A program made the translations under genes and the position numbers. This document shows, piece by piece, positions 40,568-50,167 of a stretch of 64,000 nucleotides of DNA (position 1 is its first letter; each line of letters begins with the position of its first letter). Below the pieces are notes generated by a model that was not told the origin of the DNA, did not search any database, and was given only the letters and a program-made list of their open reading frames with translations. The DNA lies in assembly GCF_003955665.1 (NCBI RefSeq), contig NZ_RXHU01000002.1, positions 1 to 64,000 of the forward strand, in the 5' to 3' direction. The stretch is from Paenibacillus whitsoniae (GTDB taxonomy: Bacteria; Bacillota; Bacilli; Paenibacillales; NBRC-103111).

Positions 40568-43378
40568 TTACGGCACAGGCTCAAATTTAACCGCATCGAC
40601 GGTGACGTACCCGTTCGCTCCGTCATTACGCACCTTCACATACCCGCCAGATCCGGCGGCAAAATCGTACGTCCCCAGCAAGTTCCACTGTCCGCCCATT
40701 TCCTGCTCGTTAATGGTGACCGTGCTGGTGATGCCCTCGTGCACGATGTCCACTTGGGCATTCGTGGCCCGATTCGCGTGGGACGGCCACCACATGTACA
40801 CGTTGTACGTCCCGGCTGCGGTTAGCGTCGGGGTCAAGGTGACGCTCTTCAAGCCATGGCTGACGTTGCCGTCGTGAATGTAATCCACGCCGTATTTGTT
40901 CGTCAGGTTCGTGCCGATGGCCCAGCCGCCGACAAGCGTGACGCCGCTGGTATCGGCGTTATCCACGATGACGGTCGTCGCTGCCGGCGTCAACGCGAGT
41001 TTAGCTTTAAACGCCTTCCCTTTGGCGGCATTAACGTTGACGCTAAGCTTGATCGTCGGGCTGAGCTGCGTCACGGTAACGCCGGCATCCGCCGAGATGG
41101 TGCCGGTGGCTGCTCGATTCAATTCCAGCTGAATGGTACCCGTATTGGCCTGGGTCGGATCAGAAACGGAAATTTCCAATGCAGAAGACGTTTCCTTGGT
41201 CATCACAGACGCTTTCTTGTTCGAGGTGATGAAATCCACGGTCGCAATCGCATCGTTCCAGAAGTTCGAGCCGATGACATTCAACGTCATCTCCTTCACG
41301 GCCTGCACATCAGCGGTATTGGCCAACACCGTAATGTCCGGGTTGCCGGCGTAGCTGGTTAACTCGGCGCTGGTTTTACCAGGGAGAATGACATACTGAT
41401 ACGATTGGTTATTCGCATTGCCACCGTGATTCAGCGCAAGCGACAAATAATTTTTCGTAATATTGGTACCCGAAGTGACCCCGGTCGTTTTGATTTGCTT
41501 CCAGTTGCCCGTTCTAGCCTCGCGCTTTGCCTGAACGGTTGGCGCTGTCGGGAAGTAGTATCCGATGTCCGCACCGGACGTATTCCCGGCCAGATGAATG
41601 GTGTTCACAGATGACAGCGCTTGTGACCAGCCCAGGCTAGCGGACTGCACCGTGCCGTTAACGGTCAGCGCATTATTGCCTGTGCTGTTCAACTTGCGGT
41701 TCTCCACAATCGTTTCGGCTGCTTTGGCATCTGTACTTGTGATTCCGGCGCCAAGCGCAACGATTTCGTCATCGAACAGGAACCAGGATTTTTTCGCAGC
41801 CAGCGTACTGGTCGTAACCGGCGCGTTCTTCGAGGTAGCGGTCACATTCATTTCCATGCCTGTCGTGCCATACAACCCCAGCAGATCCGTTCCGCCCACC
41901 CAGTTCTTCGTGTTAAATTGGCTGGCGACATACGTATCAGTCGTAACTGTCGTACCGGCCAATCGGTATAAATCGACGGTCGGCCAGAAATCCTCGCTGT
42001 ACTGGTTCAGGTCGTTGTTATAGAGATACGTCATGCCCAGCCCCGTATACCAGCCTTTGGCGTTCTCGCTGTTCGCCGCTTCATAGTTTAGAATCTTGGG
42101 GGAGAACATGGAGATCCCGAAGCCGAAACCCGGGCGAAGCTGGACCGCGCGTGCCATAGTTGGGAATTGCGCGTACTTCACGAGTTCGCTGGCAGCCGTG
42201 ATCCCCCCATCATTCATAATCGCTTTCGCAAGCACAATCATGTTCATCGGCGCATCCGTGTAAAAGGTGTTGCTCGTTCCCCCCGCCGTCTCCGCGCCAA
42301 TCCAAGCTTTGATCATCTGCTTGAACGCAAGGGCATCCGCCGCCGGTGCGATCTGGGACAACCGGATCACGCCCTGAATGATGAAATGGCCTGCATCCCG
42401 GTCTTGCGAGGTATACCTGACGATCTCTCTGCCTCGCACCATGTCCATCATCGCGCCTTTATATAGGAAATGCTGATACGATTTGTAGATCCATTGATAC
42501 ACATTGGCCTGATTGGCATTCGTAATCTCCCAGGTTGAGCCCTTCAGCAGATACATCAGATTTGCCGTATCTACAAGCAAATTCGCCCCGTAACCACCGG
42601 TATAGGCATAATAGGTATGCTGGATAAACGATCCGTCCGCATAAAAACCGTCGCCGGAAACGACATCGGGAAACAGTGTCGTTAAGGCATCCCGCGCAGC
42701 TGTAAGCTTCGTGCTGTCCTTGATAATGACCGCGCGCAGCGCAACAACGACCGCTTGCCAGGACAGATTGGCTCCCGCTTTGTTAACGGCTGGCAAGTAT
42801 TTATTCACGGCGTCCATGTAGTTCGTAATCTGTGTTGGCGTCAGGTAGTCGTACATGAGAATAACGGTATCGTTCAGCGCGGTCGGCGCGCCGATCTGCC
42901 AATCCCACCAATTATCATAGGAAGCTTTGGTTGAGTTGTAGCGATTGGCATTCATCCAATCCAGCGCCATAATGACATCCGCGATCATAGCGGTGTTGCC
43001 ATAGTATTCAGAACCATAAGTCTGGGTCGCCAGCGCGATTTCCTTAATCCGCCGGAATCCGGCGGTCACTTGGCTGGATGTGCGGGTTCCGGCGGTCAGA
43101 TCATTCCATAAGAAGTTATTCGGCTCCGCCGGCGTCTTGTTCATGCTATCCCAATTCGCCTTGGCTTTCGCTGATATGGCAGCAATTGCCGAAGCAATAG
43201 CGCTATCGGCCGTATCATAGGCAGTTCCGCCCGTCAGCATCTCCCGCCATTTGGCACGTAATCCATCGAATTCATCCGCAGCGTGCGCGCTTTGCGGCGT
43301 TAACCCTCCGATCAGTGCAACGACCATCAGCATGATCAGGCACACGCAGCCTGCCCGTCGTCCTCTTCCTTTACCCAT
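40568..43378 (-). CDS. Secreted polysaccharide lyase family 8 enzyme
   Basis: A 936-residue exported lyase of the hyaluronate/chondroitin/xanthan lyase family. A signal peptide (basic GKGRGRRAG, hydrophobic helix, SAHAA cleavage) precedes the alpha/alpha-toroid domain with WWDWQIGAPTALNDT, the catalytic HTYYAYTGGYG (H and Y) after DGSFIQ, and MVRGREIVRYT (arginine). The central beta-sandwich domains follow, and residues about 800-936 form an extra golvesin/XLY-type beta domain (AGTYNVYMWWPSHANRATNA), probably for carbohydrate binding. It cuts acidic polysaccharides by beta-elimination outside the cell. It is the last gene of sugar module 1 and probably makes that importer's substrate. Confidence 0.92.
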   Translation of the reverse strand: MGKGRGRRAGCVCLIMLMVVALIGGLTPQSAHAADEFDGLRAKWREMLTGGTAYDTADSAIASAIAAISAKAKANWDSMNKTPAEPNNFLWNDLTAGTRTSSQVTAGFRRIKEIALATQTYGSEYYGNTAMIADVIMALDWMNANRYNSTKASYDNWWDWQIGAPTALNDTVILMYDYLTPTQITNYMDAVNKYLPAVNKAGANLSWQAVVVALRAVIIKDSTKLTAARDALTTLFPDVVSGDGFYADGSFIQHTYYAYTGGYGANLLVDTANLMYLLKGSTWEITNANQANVYQWIYKSYQHFLYKGAMMDMVRGREIVRYTSQDRDAGHFIIQGVIRLSQIAPAADALAFKQMIKAWIGAETAGGTSNTFYTDAPMNMIVLAKAIMNDGGITAASELVKYAQFPTMARAVQLRPGFGFGISMFSPKILNYEAANSENAKGWYTGLGMTYLYNNDLNQYSEDFWPTVDLYRLAGTTVTTDTYVASQFNTKNWVGGTDLLGLYGTTGMEMNVTATSKNAPVTTSTLAAKKSWFLFDDEIVALGAGITSTDAKAAETIVENRKLNSTGNNALTVNGTVQSASLGWSQALSSVNTIHLAGNTSGADIGYYFPTAPTVQAKREARTGNWKQIKTTGVTSGTNITKNYLSLALNHGGNANNQSYQYVILPGKTSAELTSYAGNPDITVLANTADVQAVKEMTLNVIGSNFWNDAIATVDFITSNKKASVMTKETSSALEISVSDPTQANTGTIQLELNRAATGTISADAGVTVTQLSPTIKLSVNVNAAKGKAFKAKLALTPAATTVIVDNADTSGVTLVGGWAIGTNLTNKYGVDYIHDGNVSHGLKSVTLTPTLTAAGTYNVYMWWPSHANRATNAQVDIVHEGITSTVTINEQEMGGQWNLLGTYDFAAGSGGYVKVRNDGANGYVTVDAVKFEPVP

Positions 43379-43419
43379 GGAGCATCTCCTCTCTTCTTAT
43401 CAACTTACCTGTGACATTC

Positions 43420-44808
43420 CTACAAAATGATGGATCCCCCCTCTCGCAGCACAGCGCGAAGCTCCTGCGGGTCCACGTCGCTAACGCTCCGCTCCGCACG
43501 AAGCGCCAAATATGCCGCTACCCCCGCTGCTTCGCCGGTCTGATTCATATTCACCATGACGCGTACAGCGCCATAAGCAACAGGATCTACGTCGATCATG
43601 CGGCCGCAGACCAGCAGATTTGTATATGTGCCCGGAATCAGGCAGCGATACGGAATTTGATAAAATGTCGGATTCTCCGCCGATTCTTCCCGCCATCTGC
43701 CGACCTCCACCGGATACCCTGGACGTACGTAAGCCTGCTCTCCGTTCAAATATTGGAACGTAATCCCCGGCTTATCCGAATGATGAATATCAACCCGATA
43801 GCTGCCGTTGGCAATCGCGTCATCAAAACGGACGCCATGGAGCACGTCTGTCCCCGTCAGCCGATACGCGCAGTGGATATGCCGGGTCTCCCGGATGCCG
43901 ATATAAGACGGCAAGGAAAGCAGCGTCAATTGATTATCCGGCCCGTACTTGCGCACCATATCCATGATGGCTCTAACCTGACGTCTGCCCTCGATCTCGC
44001 TTTGCGTCAGCGAAAGCCCATCCTGGCAGTCGGCATGATAAACCCTGGTGCCGGCATACATATACACGTCCTTCGAGCCCGGCACGAAACGGCCCCAGCC
44101 GAAACCTTCCGGCAAGTCGAATTCCGCCTTATGCTGCAGCAGCGCCTGGTTTAAATCGAGCCCCTGCAGCGAGTTGAACCCCGTCACATCATCGAAGCCT
44201 CTGCCTGAACCCCAGCCGCCGATCTTGGCGCAGGTCGTCGGCGGCTGACGCCTATCACCGTTCGTGAGTGGCAGCTGCAACCGTGCGCACAAGTCGCCGT
44301 CGCCTGTCGCATCAATGAACATGCTGGCTTTGATCGCCCCGCGACCGGACTTGTTCTCCACCATGATTGCCGTCAGCTGCCCGTCTTCCAGAACAGGCGC
44401 GACGAACATCGTGTGCAGAAACGGCTGCACACCCGCTTCCGTGATCAACTCATCCAGCTCGATCTTCAGTTCCTCGGTATTGAGCACGTACCCGACGGAG
44501 TGGCTCTTCTTCTCTTCCGCTACCGCTCCGCGCTTGCCCAACCGCGCTACCGTCTCGGCGGTAAGGCCGCCGATAATCGGCTGCTCGAACGTCGTATCGT
44601 ACAAGCTGTGCCAAATATTCACCAGCCCCGACGTCGCAACGCCGCCGAAACTGTTCTGTTTCTCGACGATGACAACGCTCGCGCCGAGCCTGGCTGCCCG
44701 CACCGCTGCAAAAACCCCTGTACAGCTGCCGCCCAGCACACAAATATCCGCCTCATAGATGACGGGAACCGATTTCGCCTCTTCCTGAATAAATCCACGT
44801 GTGTTCAT
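43420..44808 (-). CDS. FAD-dependent oxidoreductase (FAD_oxidored family)
   Basis: A 462-residue flavoprotein. The dinucleotide-binding strand is EADICVLGGSCTGVFAAVRA (GGSCTG in place of GxGxxG), followed by VIVEKQNSFGGVATSGLVN, a motif of the FAD-dependent oxidoreductases found in glycan-use clusters. DATGDGDLCARL and GYPVEVGRWREESAEN-type segments complete it. It probably oxidises a sugar or sugar-derived substrate, but no substrate can be named. It lies between the binding-protein gene and the PL8 lyase gene in the same direction, with GGGAG upstream of the ATG. Confidence 0.88.
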   Translation of the reverse strand: MNTRGFIQEEAKSVPVIYEADICVLGGSCTGVFAAVRAARLGASVVIVEKQNSFGGVATSGLVNIWHSLYDTTFEQPIIGGLTAETVARLGKRGAVAEEKKSHSVGYVLNTEELKIELDELITEAGVQPFLHTMFVAPVLEDGQLTAIMVENKSGRGAIKASMFIDATGDGDLCARLQLPLTNGDRRQPPTTCAKIGGWGSGRGFDDVTGFNSLQGLDLNQALLQHKAEFDLPEGFGWGRFVPGSKDVYMYAGTRVYHADCQDGLSLTQSEIEGRRQVRAIMDMVRKYGPDNQLTLLSLPSYIGIRETRHIHCAYRLTGTDVLHGVRFDDAIANGSYRVDIHHSDKPGITFQYLNGEQAYVRPGYPVEVGRWREESAENPTFYQIPYRCLIPGTYTNLLVCGRMIDVDPVAYGAVRVMVNMNQTGEAAGVAAYLALRAERSVSDVDPQELRAVLREGGSIIL

Positions 44809-44899
44809 CTCTCATCTTCTCCCTCTCTCTACAGTAAAAAGAGTTGAAGCGAAAGCTCTCGCAGCCTTGCTCCAACCCTCACCTCCTTGCCTGGCATCC

Positions 44900-46432
44900 C
44901 TATTTGATGTAACCAAGCGGTTTCAGCACCAGCGTGCCTTGCTCTACATATTTGGGCAGCTGATAGTTCGTCTCCAACGCTTTCGTAAAAGCATCGAAAT
45001 TGTCCAACGAATTTTTGCCAAAAATAAACTTCGTAATCTCTTCGCTCTCAAAACGGTTCTTGTCGCTGACCGACACCCCTTCCGGATTCGGAATCATCTC
45101 CGTATACGTTTCGATGCGCGGCTGTTTTTCAGCAAAATCAATGAAAGGAAGCTGCTTCGTAAATTTGGCCTTCAAATAATTTTTCTCGTCGCGGCCCGTT
45201 AGCTGATGATTAAAGGCAAAACCCGTTTTGGAGCTGTCGGTGACAACCGGAATGCCGTTCTCCATTTTGTAATGCGTGCCTTCAATCCCATACATCGTCG
45301 TCAAATAACCAGGACCATCGGCAATGTAGTTAAAATAGTCCAAAATCTTATTCAGCTTGGCCGGATCCTTCGCCACTTCCTTGGAAACGGCAAACCGTCC
45401 GCCCGTCGCGCTGATATCAAAATAGCCTTGATACTTGCCTCCAGGACCGCTTAATGCGTCCATCTGCACCCAATTCGCAGCGGGATTTACGCTCTTGTAC
45501 TGCGCAATATAGTCTTCCTTCGTCATCTCGCCCCAGTTAATATACAAGATGCCCGCTTGGCCTTTAAATGCTTTCTCCTGGTGCTTGAGCCCCTTGTTCG
45601 TCATGAACTCCGGATCGACCAAGCCCTCGCTGATCAAATCCTTAATGTACGTCAGCGCTTGCTTCGTCTCTGGCTGCACCGTGGAATACACGACTTTGTT
45701 GTCCTTGATCATGAACTGGCCCGGGGAGGCTACACCGAATGCGGAGAAAACCGGATCAAACGTGCTCGGCGTGTTCACCGCATCCGGCGTACCGATGCCG
45801 ATGCCGGTAATCCCGTACGTATCTTTCTTGCCGTTGCCGTCCGGGTCTTTCTCCGTAAACGCCTTCGCCACCGCTTTTAACTCGTCCAGGTTTTTCGGCG
45901 CCTGGAGGCCAAGCTTATCCAGCCAATCCTGCCGAATCCAGTAGCTGGACATCGGCAGATAAGCGCGTTTGGCGATGGCATACTGCTTGCCGTCTACTTT
46001 GCCTTTATTTAAATCCACATCCTTGAGCTTCGCTTTAATGTTCGGCATTTTATCCATATAAGGCGTCAAGTCGAGCAGAATGCCCTGTTTGACATAATTC
46101 GCAAGCTGTACCTTGGAGACCGAGAAAATATCCGGCGCCGAGCCGCCTGCAATTTTGACATTCAATTGCTGATCATAGTCCGTTGCCCCGACATTGAATT
46201 GCAAATCCATGTTGAGATCCTTGTTCAATTTGCTCAGGATAAAATCATCCGCCATGCCGGGATAGTTCGAGCCGCTGATGAACAGATTGATTTTCACCGG
46301 GCTGCCGGATGCGGCCGTGCCAGGTGCGCTGGCTGACGCCTCCGGCGTTTTGTCTGTCTTGGCGGCGCACCCCGCCAGCAGGATACTGCCGAGCAATGCG
46401 GTCGATACGGTTGCAGCAAGCATTTTTTTCAT
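44900..46432 (-). CDS. Sugar ABC transporter substrate-binding lipoprotein (module 1)
   Basis: A 510-residue family 1 extracellular solute-binding protein. The signal peptide MKKMLAATVSTALLGSILLA ends in lipobox LAGC, so it is anchored outside the membrane. A serine/alanine linker leads to a two-lobed binding domain with DGKQYAIAKRAYLPMSSYWI and TEKDPDGNGKKDTYGITGIG, the LplA/YtcQ-like signature of Paenibacillus oligosaccharide importers. It is paralogous to the protein at 54940. It works with the two permeases just upstream; no ATPase gene is present, so a shared MsmX-type ATPase is likely. Confidence 0.93.
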   Translation of the reverse strand: MKKMLAATVSTALLGSILLAGCAAKTDKTPEASASAPGTAASGSPVKINLFISGSNYPGMADDFILSKLNKDLNMDLQFNVGATDYDQQLNVKIAGGSAPDIFSVSKVQLANYVKQGILLDLTPYMDKMPNIKAKLKDVDLNKGKVDGKQYAIAKRAYLPMSSYWIRQDWLDKLGLQAPKNLDELKAVAKAFTEKDPDGNGKKDTYGITGIGIGTPDAVNTPSTFDPVFSAFGVASPGQFMIKDNKVVYSTVQPETKQALTYIKDLISEGLVDPEFMTNKGLKHQEKAFKGQAGILYINWGEMTKEDYIAQYKSVNPAANWVQMDALSGPGGKYQGYFDISATGGRFAVSKEVAKDPAKLNKILDYFNYIADGPGYLTTMYGIEGTHYKMENGIPVVTDSSKTGFAFNHQLTGRDEKNYLKAKFTKQLPFIDFAEKQPRIETYTEMIPNPEGVSVSDKNRFESEEITKFIFGKNSLDNFDAFTKALETNYQLPKYVEQGTLVLKPLGYIK

Positions 46433-46470
46433 TTTAGGTGATCCCCTCTCGATATTGATTCTGAATCCGG

Positions 46471-47331
46471 CTAACCCTTAATGCCGCCGAGCAGTACGCC
46501 TTGGGTAAAATATTTCTGAATAAACGGATACACCACGATGATTGGAAGTGCCGAGAGGACGACGGCGGCCATTTGCAGCGATTGCGTCGGCAGCACGCTC
46601 GTAATGTCCATCGGCGGGAGCATGGAATTAATCAGGATGGTCTTGAGCACGACTTGCAGCGGGAACTTGCTTGTGTCGTTGACGTACATAATCGCTTGGA
46701 AAAATTCGTTCCAATGCCCCACGGCGTAAAACAGACCGATGGTCGCCATAATCGGCAGGGAGAGCGGGAGCACAATTTGGCTGAGAATGCGCAATTCACC
46801 AGCGCCGTCAATGCGAGCCGCTTCATCCAGGCTGTCCGGCAGATTTTCAAAGAAGGTTTTCATAATCAGCAGATTGAACGACCAAACCAGACTTGGCACG
46901 ATCAACGACCAGAGGGAATTGATAAGTCCCGTTGCTTTGACAACCAGATAGGTCGGCACAACGCCGCCATTGAACAGCAAGGTGAACGCGACCAGGAACA
47001 ACAGGAGATTTCTGCCCGGCAGCCGGCTTTTGCTCAAGGGGTACGCCATCATCGTCGTAACCATCAGATTCAGCAGTGTCCCGACCACCGTGATAAAAAT
47101 GGTGACTCCGTATGCTCTGGGAATCGTCGGATCATGGATGAAAGCAGCATAGGCATCCAGTGTCAGCTTTTTGGGGAATACGACAAACCCGCCATTTCGC
47201 AGCACTTCGGCCAGAGGCGTCAGCGAGACCGATACGACATACAGCAGCGGAAAGATCACTGACAACGCCAGCAGCGTGAGAAGCGCATAGACGCCAATAT
47301 CGAACCACACTTCTCCTTTACTTTTTACCAT
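46471..47331 (-). CDS. Sugar ABC transporter permease, LplC-like (module 1)
   Basis: A 286-residue inner-membrane permease with six membrane helices. The start VIFPLLYVVSVSLTPLAEVL and the ATPase-coupling EAA loop ENLPDSLDEAARIDGAGELR are typical of LplC/YtcP. A 291-residue frame from 47346 is open, but GGGGGAAGG fits ATG 47331. The start overlaps the end of the partner permease gene by 7 nt. Confidence 0.93.
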   Translation of the reverse strand: MVKSKGEVWFDIGVYALLTLLALSVIFPLLYVVSVSLTPLAEVLRNGGFVVFPKKLTLDAYAAFIHDPTIPRAYGVTIFITVVGTLLNLMVTTMMAYPLSKSRLPGRNLLLFLVAFTLLFNGGVVPTYLVVKATGLINSLWSLIVPSLVWSFNLLIMKTFFENLPDSLDEAARIDGAGELRILSQIVLPLSLPIMATIGLFYAVGHWNEFFQAIMYVNDTSKFPLQVVLKTILINSMLPPMDITSVLPTQSLQMAAVVLSALPIIVVYPFIQKYFTQGVLLGGIKG

Positions 47332-48251
47332 ACGCCTTCCCCCCATTTTCTAGCGATCCGATTGGCGGTGATGACAAGGGCGAAGCCTACGACCGATTTA
47401 AACAATCCGACCGCCGCAGCGAGACTGAAGTTCAGCTCTTCCAGACCGGTGCGGAACACCCAGGTATCAATGATGTCGGCCACTTCGTAAACCTGGACAT
47501 TGTACATGATATAAATTTGATCGAAGCCGGCATCGAGGATTTGGCCAAGCTTGAGAATCAGCAGCAGAATGATGACATGACGAATGCCTGGAAACGTCAC
47601 GTGCCAAATCATGCGCATCCTGCCTGCCCCATCCATGCGGGCCGCTTCATACAGCGTCGGGTCGATGCTGGTAATGGCCGCCAGATAGATAATCGCTGTC
47701 CAGCCGATGTCTTTCCACACGTCCGAGGCGACCAGGATACTCCGGAACCAGGCCGTCGAGGTCAGGAAGGAAATCGCATCCCCGCCTAGGCCCTTGACCC
47801 ATAAATTGATTAATCCGTCCGCTTCCGAAAGGAAGGCGGCTGCAATGCCGTAAATGATGATCCAGGAGAGAAAATGAGGCAAATACGTAACCGTCTGCAC
47901 AAATCGTTTGAAGAAGCGCAGCCTGACTTCGCTAAGCAGTGTCGCGAGGAGAATGCCCGGAATCATGCCGAAGAGCAGCTTATAGATGCTGATGAGAAAA
48001 GTATTTCTTAATAAGGGGAAAAAGTAAGATGAGTCATAGAATGTTTTGAAATGCGCGTACCATGGGTCCGCCCATGGGCTGTCGAACACCCCCAGCATAA
48101 TATTATAGTTTTTAAACGCAATGATCGCGCCGAACATTGGACTGTAGCGATACACGGCGTAATACACCAAGCCCGGAAGCAGCATCGCGTAGAGCACGCG
48201 GAACGACCATATTAATTTAAACTTCCTTGTGAGTGCATAGGTGCGCTGCAT
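47325..48251 (-). CDS. Sugar ABC transporter permease, LplB-like (module 1)
   Basis: A 308-residue permease with six membrane helices; YAMLLPGLVYYAVYRYSPMF, GAIIAFKNYNIMLG and the EAA loop DPTLYEAARMDGAGRMRMIW are LplB hallmarks. GGGAGGA 7-8 nt before the ATG selects 48251 over 48317. It is the first gene of the transporter unit, separated from the kinase gene by a terminator, so the importer has its own promoter between 48252 and 48387, presumably the target of the YesN-type regulator. Confidence 0.93.
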   Translation of the reverse strand: MQRTYALTRKFKLIWSFRVLYAMLLPGLVYYAVYRYSPMFGAIIAFKNYNIMLGVFDSPWADPWYAHFKTFYDSSYFFPLLRNTFLISIYKLLFGMIPGILLATLLSEVRLRFFKRFVQTVTYLPHFLSWIIIYGIAAAFLSEADGLINLWVKGLGGDAISFLTSTAWFRSILVASDVWKDIGWTAIIYLAAITSIDPTLYEAARMDGAGRMRMIWHVTFPGIRHVIILLLILKLGQILDAGFDQIYIMYNVQVYEVADIIDTWVFRTGLEELNFSLAAAVGLFKSVVGFALVITANRIARKWGEGVW

Positions 48252-48387
48252 CCCTGTGTTCCTCCCTTCTGTCTGATGTGTTCCTCGGAATACTTTAATC
48301 ATAAGGGGTTTGGGCACAGGGGGTAACAGGTCAGAATTAAAGAAAACCAGGTCATTTTTAAGGCAGTCTTCAGCTTGTCTTCATGCC

Positions 48388-48415
48388 AAAAAAGCAAGGC
48401 AGCTTCCCTTGCTTT
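48388..48415 (-). terminator. Intrinsic terminator after the module 1 kinase gene
   Basis: On the minus strand AAGCAAGG and CCTTGCTT flank a short loop and are followed by a T run. It separates the regulator-kinase operon from the transporter operon. Confidence 0.85.
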
Positions 48416-48427
48416 CGGCTGAATCTC

Positions 48428-50167
48428 TCATTGGCCTTCGCCGGCGATTTGGATCGGATACCGCAGTTGAGCCTTGAAACCATACGGCTCTACATTCTCC
48501 ACCTCTACGCCGTACGCATGGCCGTAATGCAGCTGCAGCCTCCGGTGCACGTTGTAGAGGCCAATGCCTCCTTCCGCCCCTGGGGCGGAAGACACGGATT
48601 TATACGGCATGAGCCGCTCAGGCTCGCAGCCGCTGCCGTTATCCTCCACAAGAATGATCATGTCCTGATCTTCCTGGTAGATGGTCAGTATGATCTTCCC
48701 TTTGCGTTCCGTCAGCTTGTTCATGCCGTGCCTAACCGCATTTTCCATCAGGGGCTGAATGAGCAGCTTTAAGATCTTCATCTGCAGCAGCGAGGGCTGC
48801 ACATGGAACAGCACTTGAAAAGCATGATTATTGCGCAGCAGCTCAATCGTAACATAGTTGCGCACATGCTCCAGCTCGCGCTCCATGGTTGTCCATTCTT
48901 CCCCGTCATTGATGCTGAACCGCAGCATATCCGCCAGGGTCGTCACCATTTCCGCAATGCTCGCTTCCTGCGCAGATTCCGCTTTCCACTTAATGGCATC
49001 GAGCGTGTTGTACAGAAAATGAGGATTAATCTGGTTAATTAACATCCGCTGCTGGAGTTTCTGCTTCTCCGATTCGCTTTCACGCGTCGTTTCGAGCAAA
49101 GTCTCCATCCCGTGGATCATGGCGTTAAATCCCCGTACCATCTGCCCGATTTCATCCTTCCGCGCACCGAATTTCATGAAATAGACGAGCCGGCCAAGCT
49201 GCACCTGACGCATGTGGCGAACCACCTGTTGAATCGGCGAGGTAAATTGGCGGACGATCACAAACAGCAGGATGAACATCACCAGCAGGGAAATAACAAA
49301 CAACCAGAACGTGAACGCTTTAATCGCATTCAGCCGGTCGGTTAGATCGGAGACCGGTATCGTCGCCACGAGATTCCACAACTCTTTCCCGCTGTCGGCA
49401 ATGGCTTGCGAAGCGACATAATAGGGCTTGCCCTGAATCGTTTCCGTTTCAAAATTGCGCTTCCCTTGTCCCAAGGAGGCAGGCGCAGGCAGGCTGTTTC
49501 CGGGCTTCTCCGCCGGATTGTACGTCAAAATATTGGCGTTGCGATCGGTCAGCAGCAAGCGGAACCGAGGATATTGCGACGGCGTAATCAACTGTTTGCC
49601 GATCCAGGCGTTGGAAATTTTAAATACCATGACACCGGCATTTTGAAAATCCGTCAGCGTCCGGATACCTCGAACGTAGTACAAATTCGTCGCAATATGG
49701 TTGTCGTCGCCCTTCACCAGCCAATACGGCTTTCCTCCCAATTCGTATGCTTTGGAGATCAACTCGGCGTTCAGTTCGAGGCCAAATGCGGCGAAGCTGT
49801 TCATGTAATTGGGGTATTTCTCCTCATGATTAGGCAAAATCATTAACTCAAACGGCCCCTTGAGCTCCTCCGTAATTCCTTTCATGACGTTAATAAATTC
49901 CGTCTCCTGAAAAAAATCCTGCGGCGGCGGTCCCTGCAGCATCGTCTGCAGTTTGGAAGAAGCGATGACGCGGAAAGCGTCCGTGTCCAGCTCGGCCAGA
50001 AACTCATTAATTTTTGCGGTGTTATGCTGCAAATTATCTTGCAGAAAGGCGGAAGTGACATCTTCGATTTGCATTTTGGAGCGCTCATACGATAAATAGC
50101 CGAGCAGCGCGACAGGGATCAGTATCGCCGCCATTAAGGGCAGCAGCAGCTTTTGGAATAGATTCAT
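48428..50167 (-). CDS. Sensor histidine kinase, YesM family (module 1)
   Basis: A 579-residue membrane kinase. An N-terminal helix, an extracellular sensor of about 250 residues, a second helix (FTFWLLFVISLLVMFILLFVIV-like, about 288-312), HAMP (RQFTSPIQQVVRHMRQVQLG), the His_kinase phospho-acceptor in LINQINPHFLYNTLDAIKW and HATPase (LLIQPLMENAVRHGM, VEDNGSG, GGIGLYNVHRR) are in order. This is the standard glycan-sensing YesM layout. Its ATG overlaps the regulator stop codon (ATGA), so both are made together. Confidence 0.94.
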   Translation of the reverse strand: MNLFQKLLLPLMAAILIPVALLGYLSYERSKMQIEDVTSAFLQDNLQHNTAKINEFLAELDTDAFRVIASSKLQTMLQGPPPQDFFQETEFINVMKGITEELKGPFELMILPNHEEKYPNYMNSFAAFGLELNAELISKAYELGGKPYWLVKGDDNHIATNLYYVRGIRTLTDFQNAGVMVFKISNAWIGKQLITPSQYPRFRLLLTDRNANILTYNPAEKPGNSLPAPASLGQGKRNFETETIQGKPYYVASQAIADSGKELWNLVATIPVSDLTDRLNAIKAFTFWLFVISLLVMFILLFVIVRQFTSPIQQVVRHMRQVQLGRLVYFMKFGARKDEIGQMVRGFNAMIHGMETLLETTRESESEKQKLQQRMLINQINPHFLYNTLDAIKWKAESAQEASIAEMVTTLADMLRFSINDGEEWTTMERELEHVRNYVTIELLRNNHAFQVLFHVQPSLLQMKILKLLIQPLMENAVRHGMNKLTERKGKIILTIYQEDQDMIILVEDNGSGCEPERLMPYKSVSSAPGAEGGIGLYNVHRRLQLHYGHAYGVEVENVEPYGFKAQLRYPIQIAGEGQ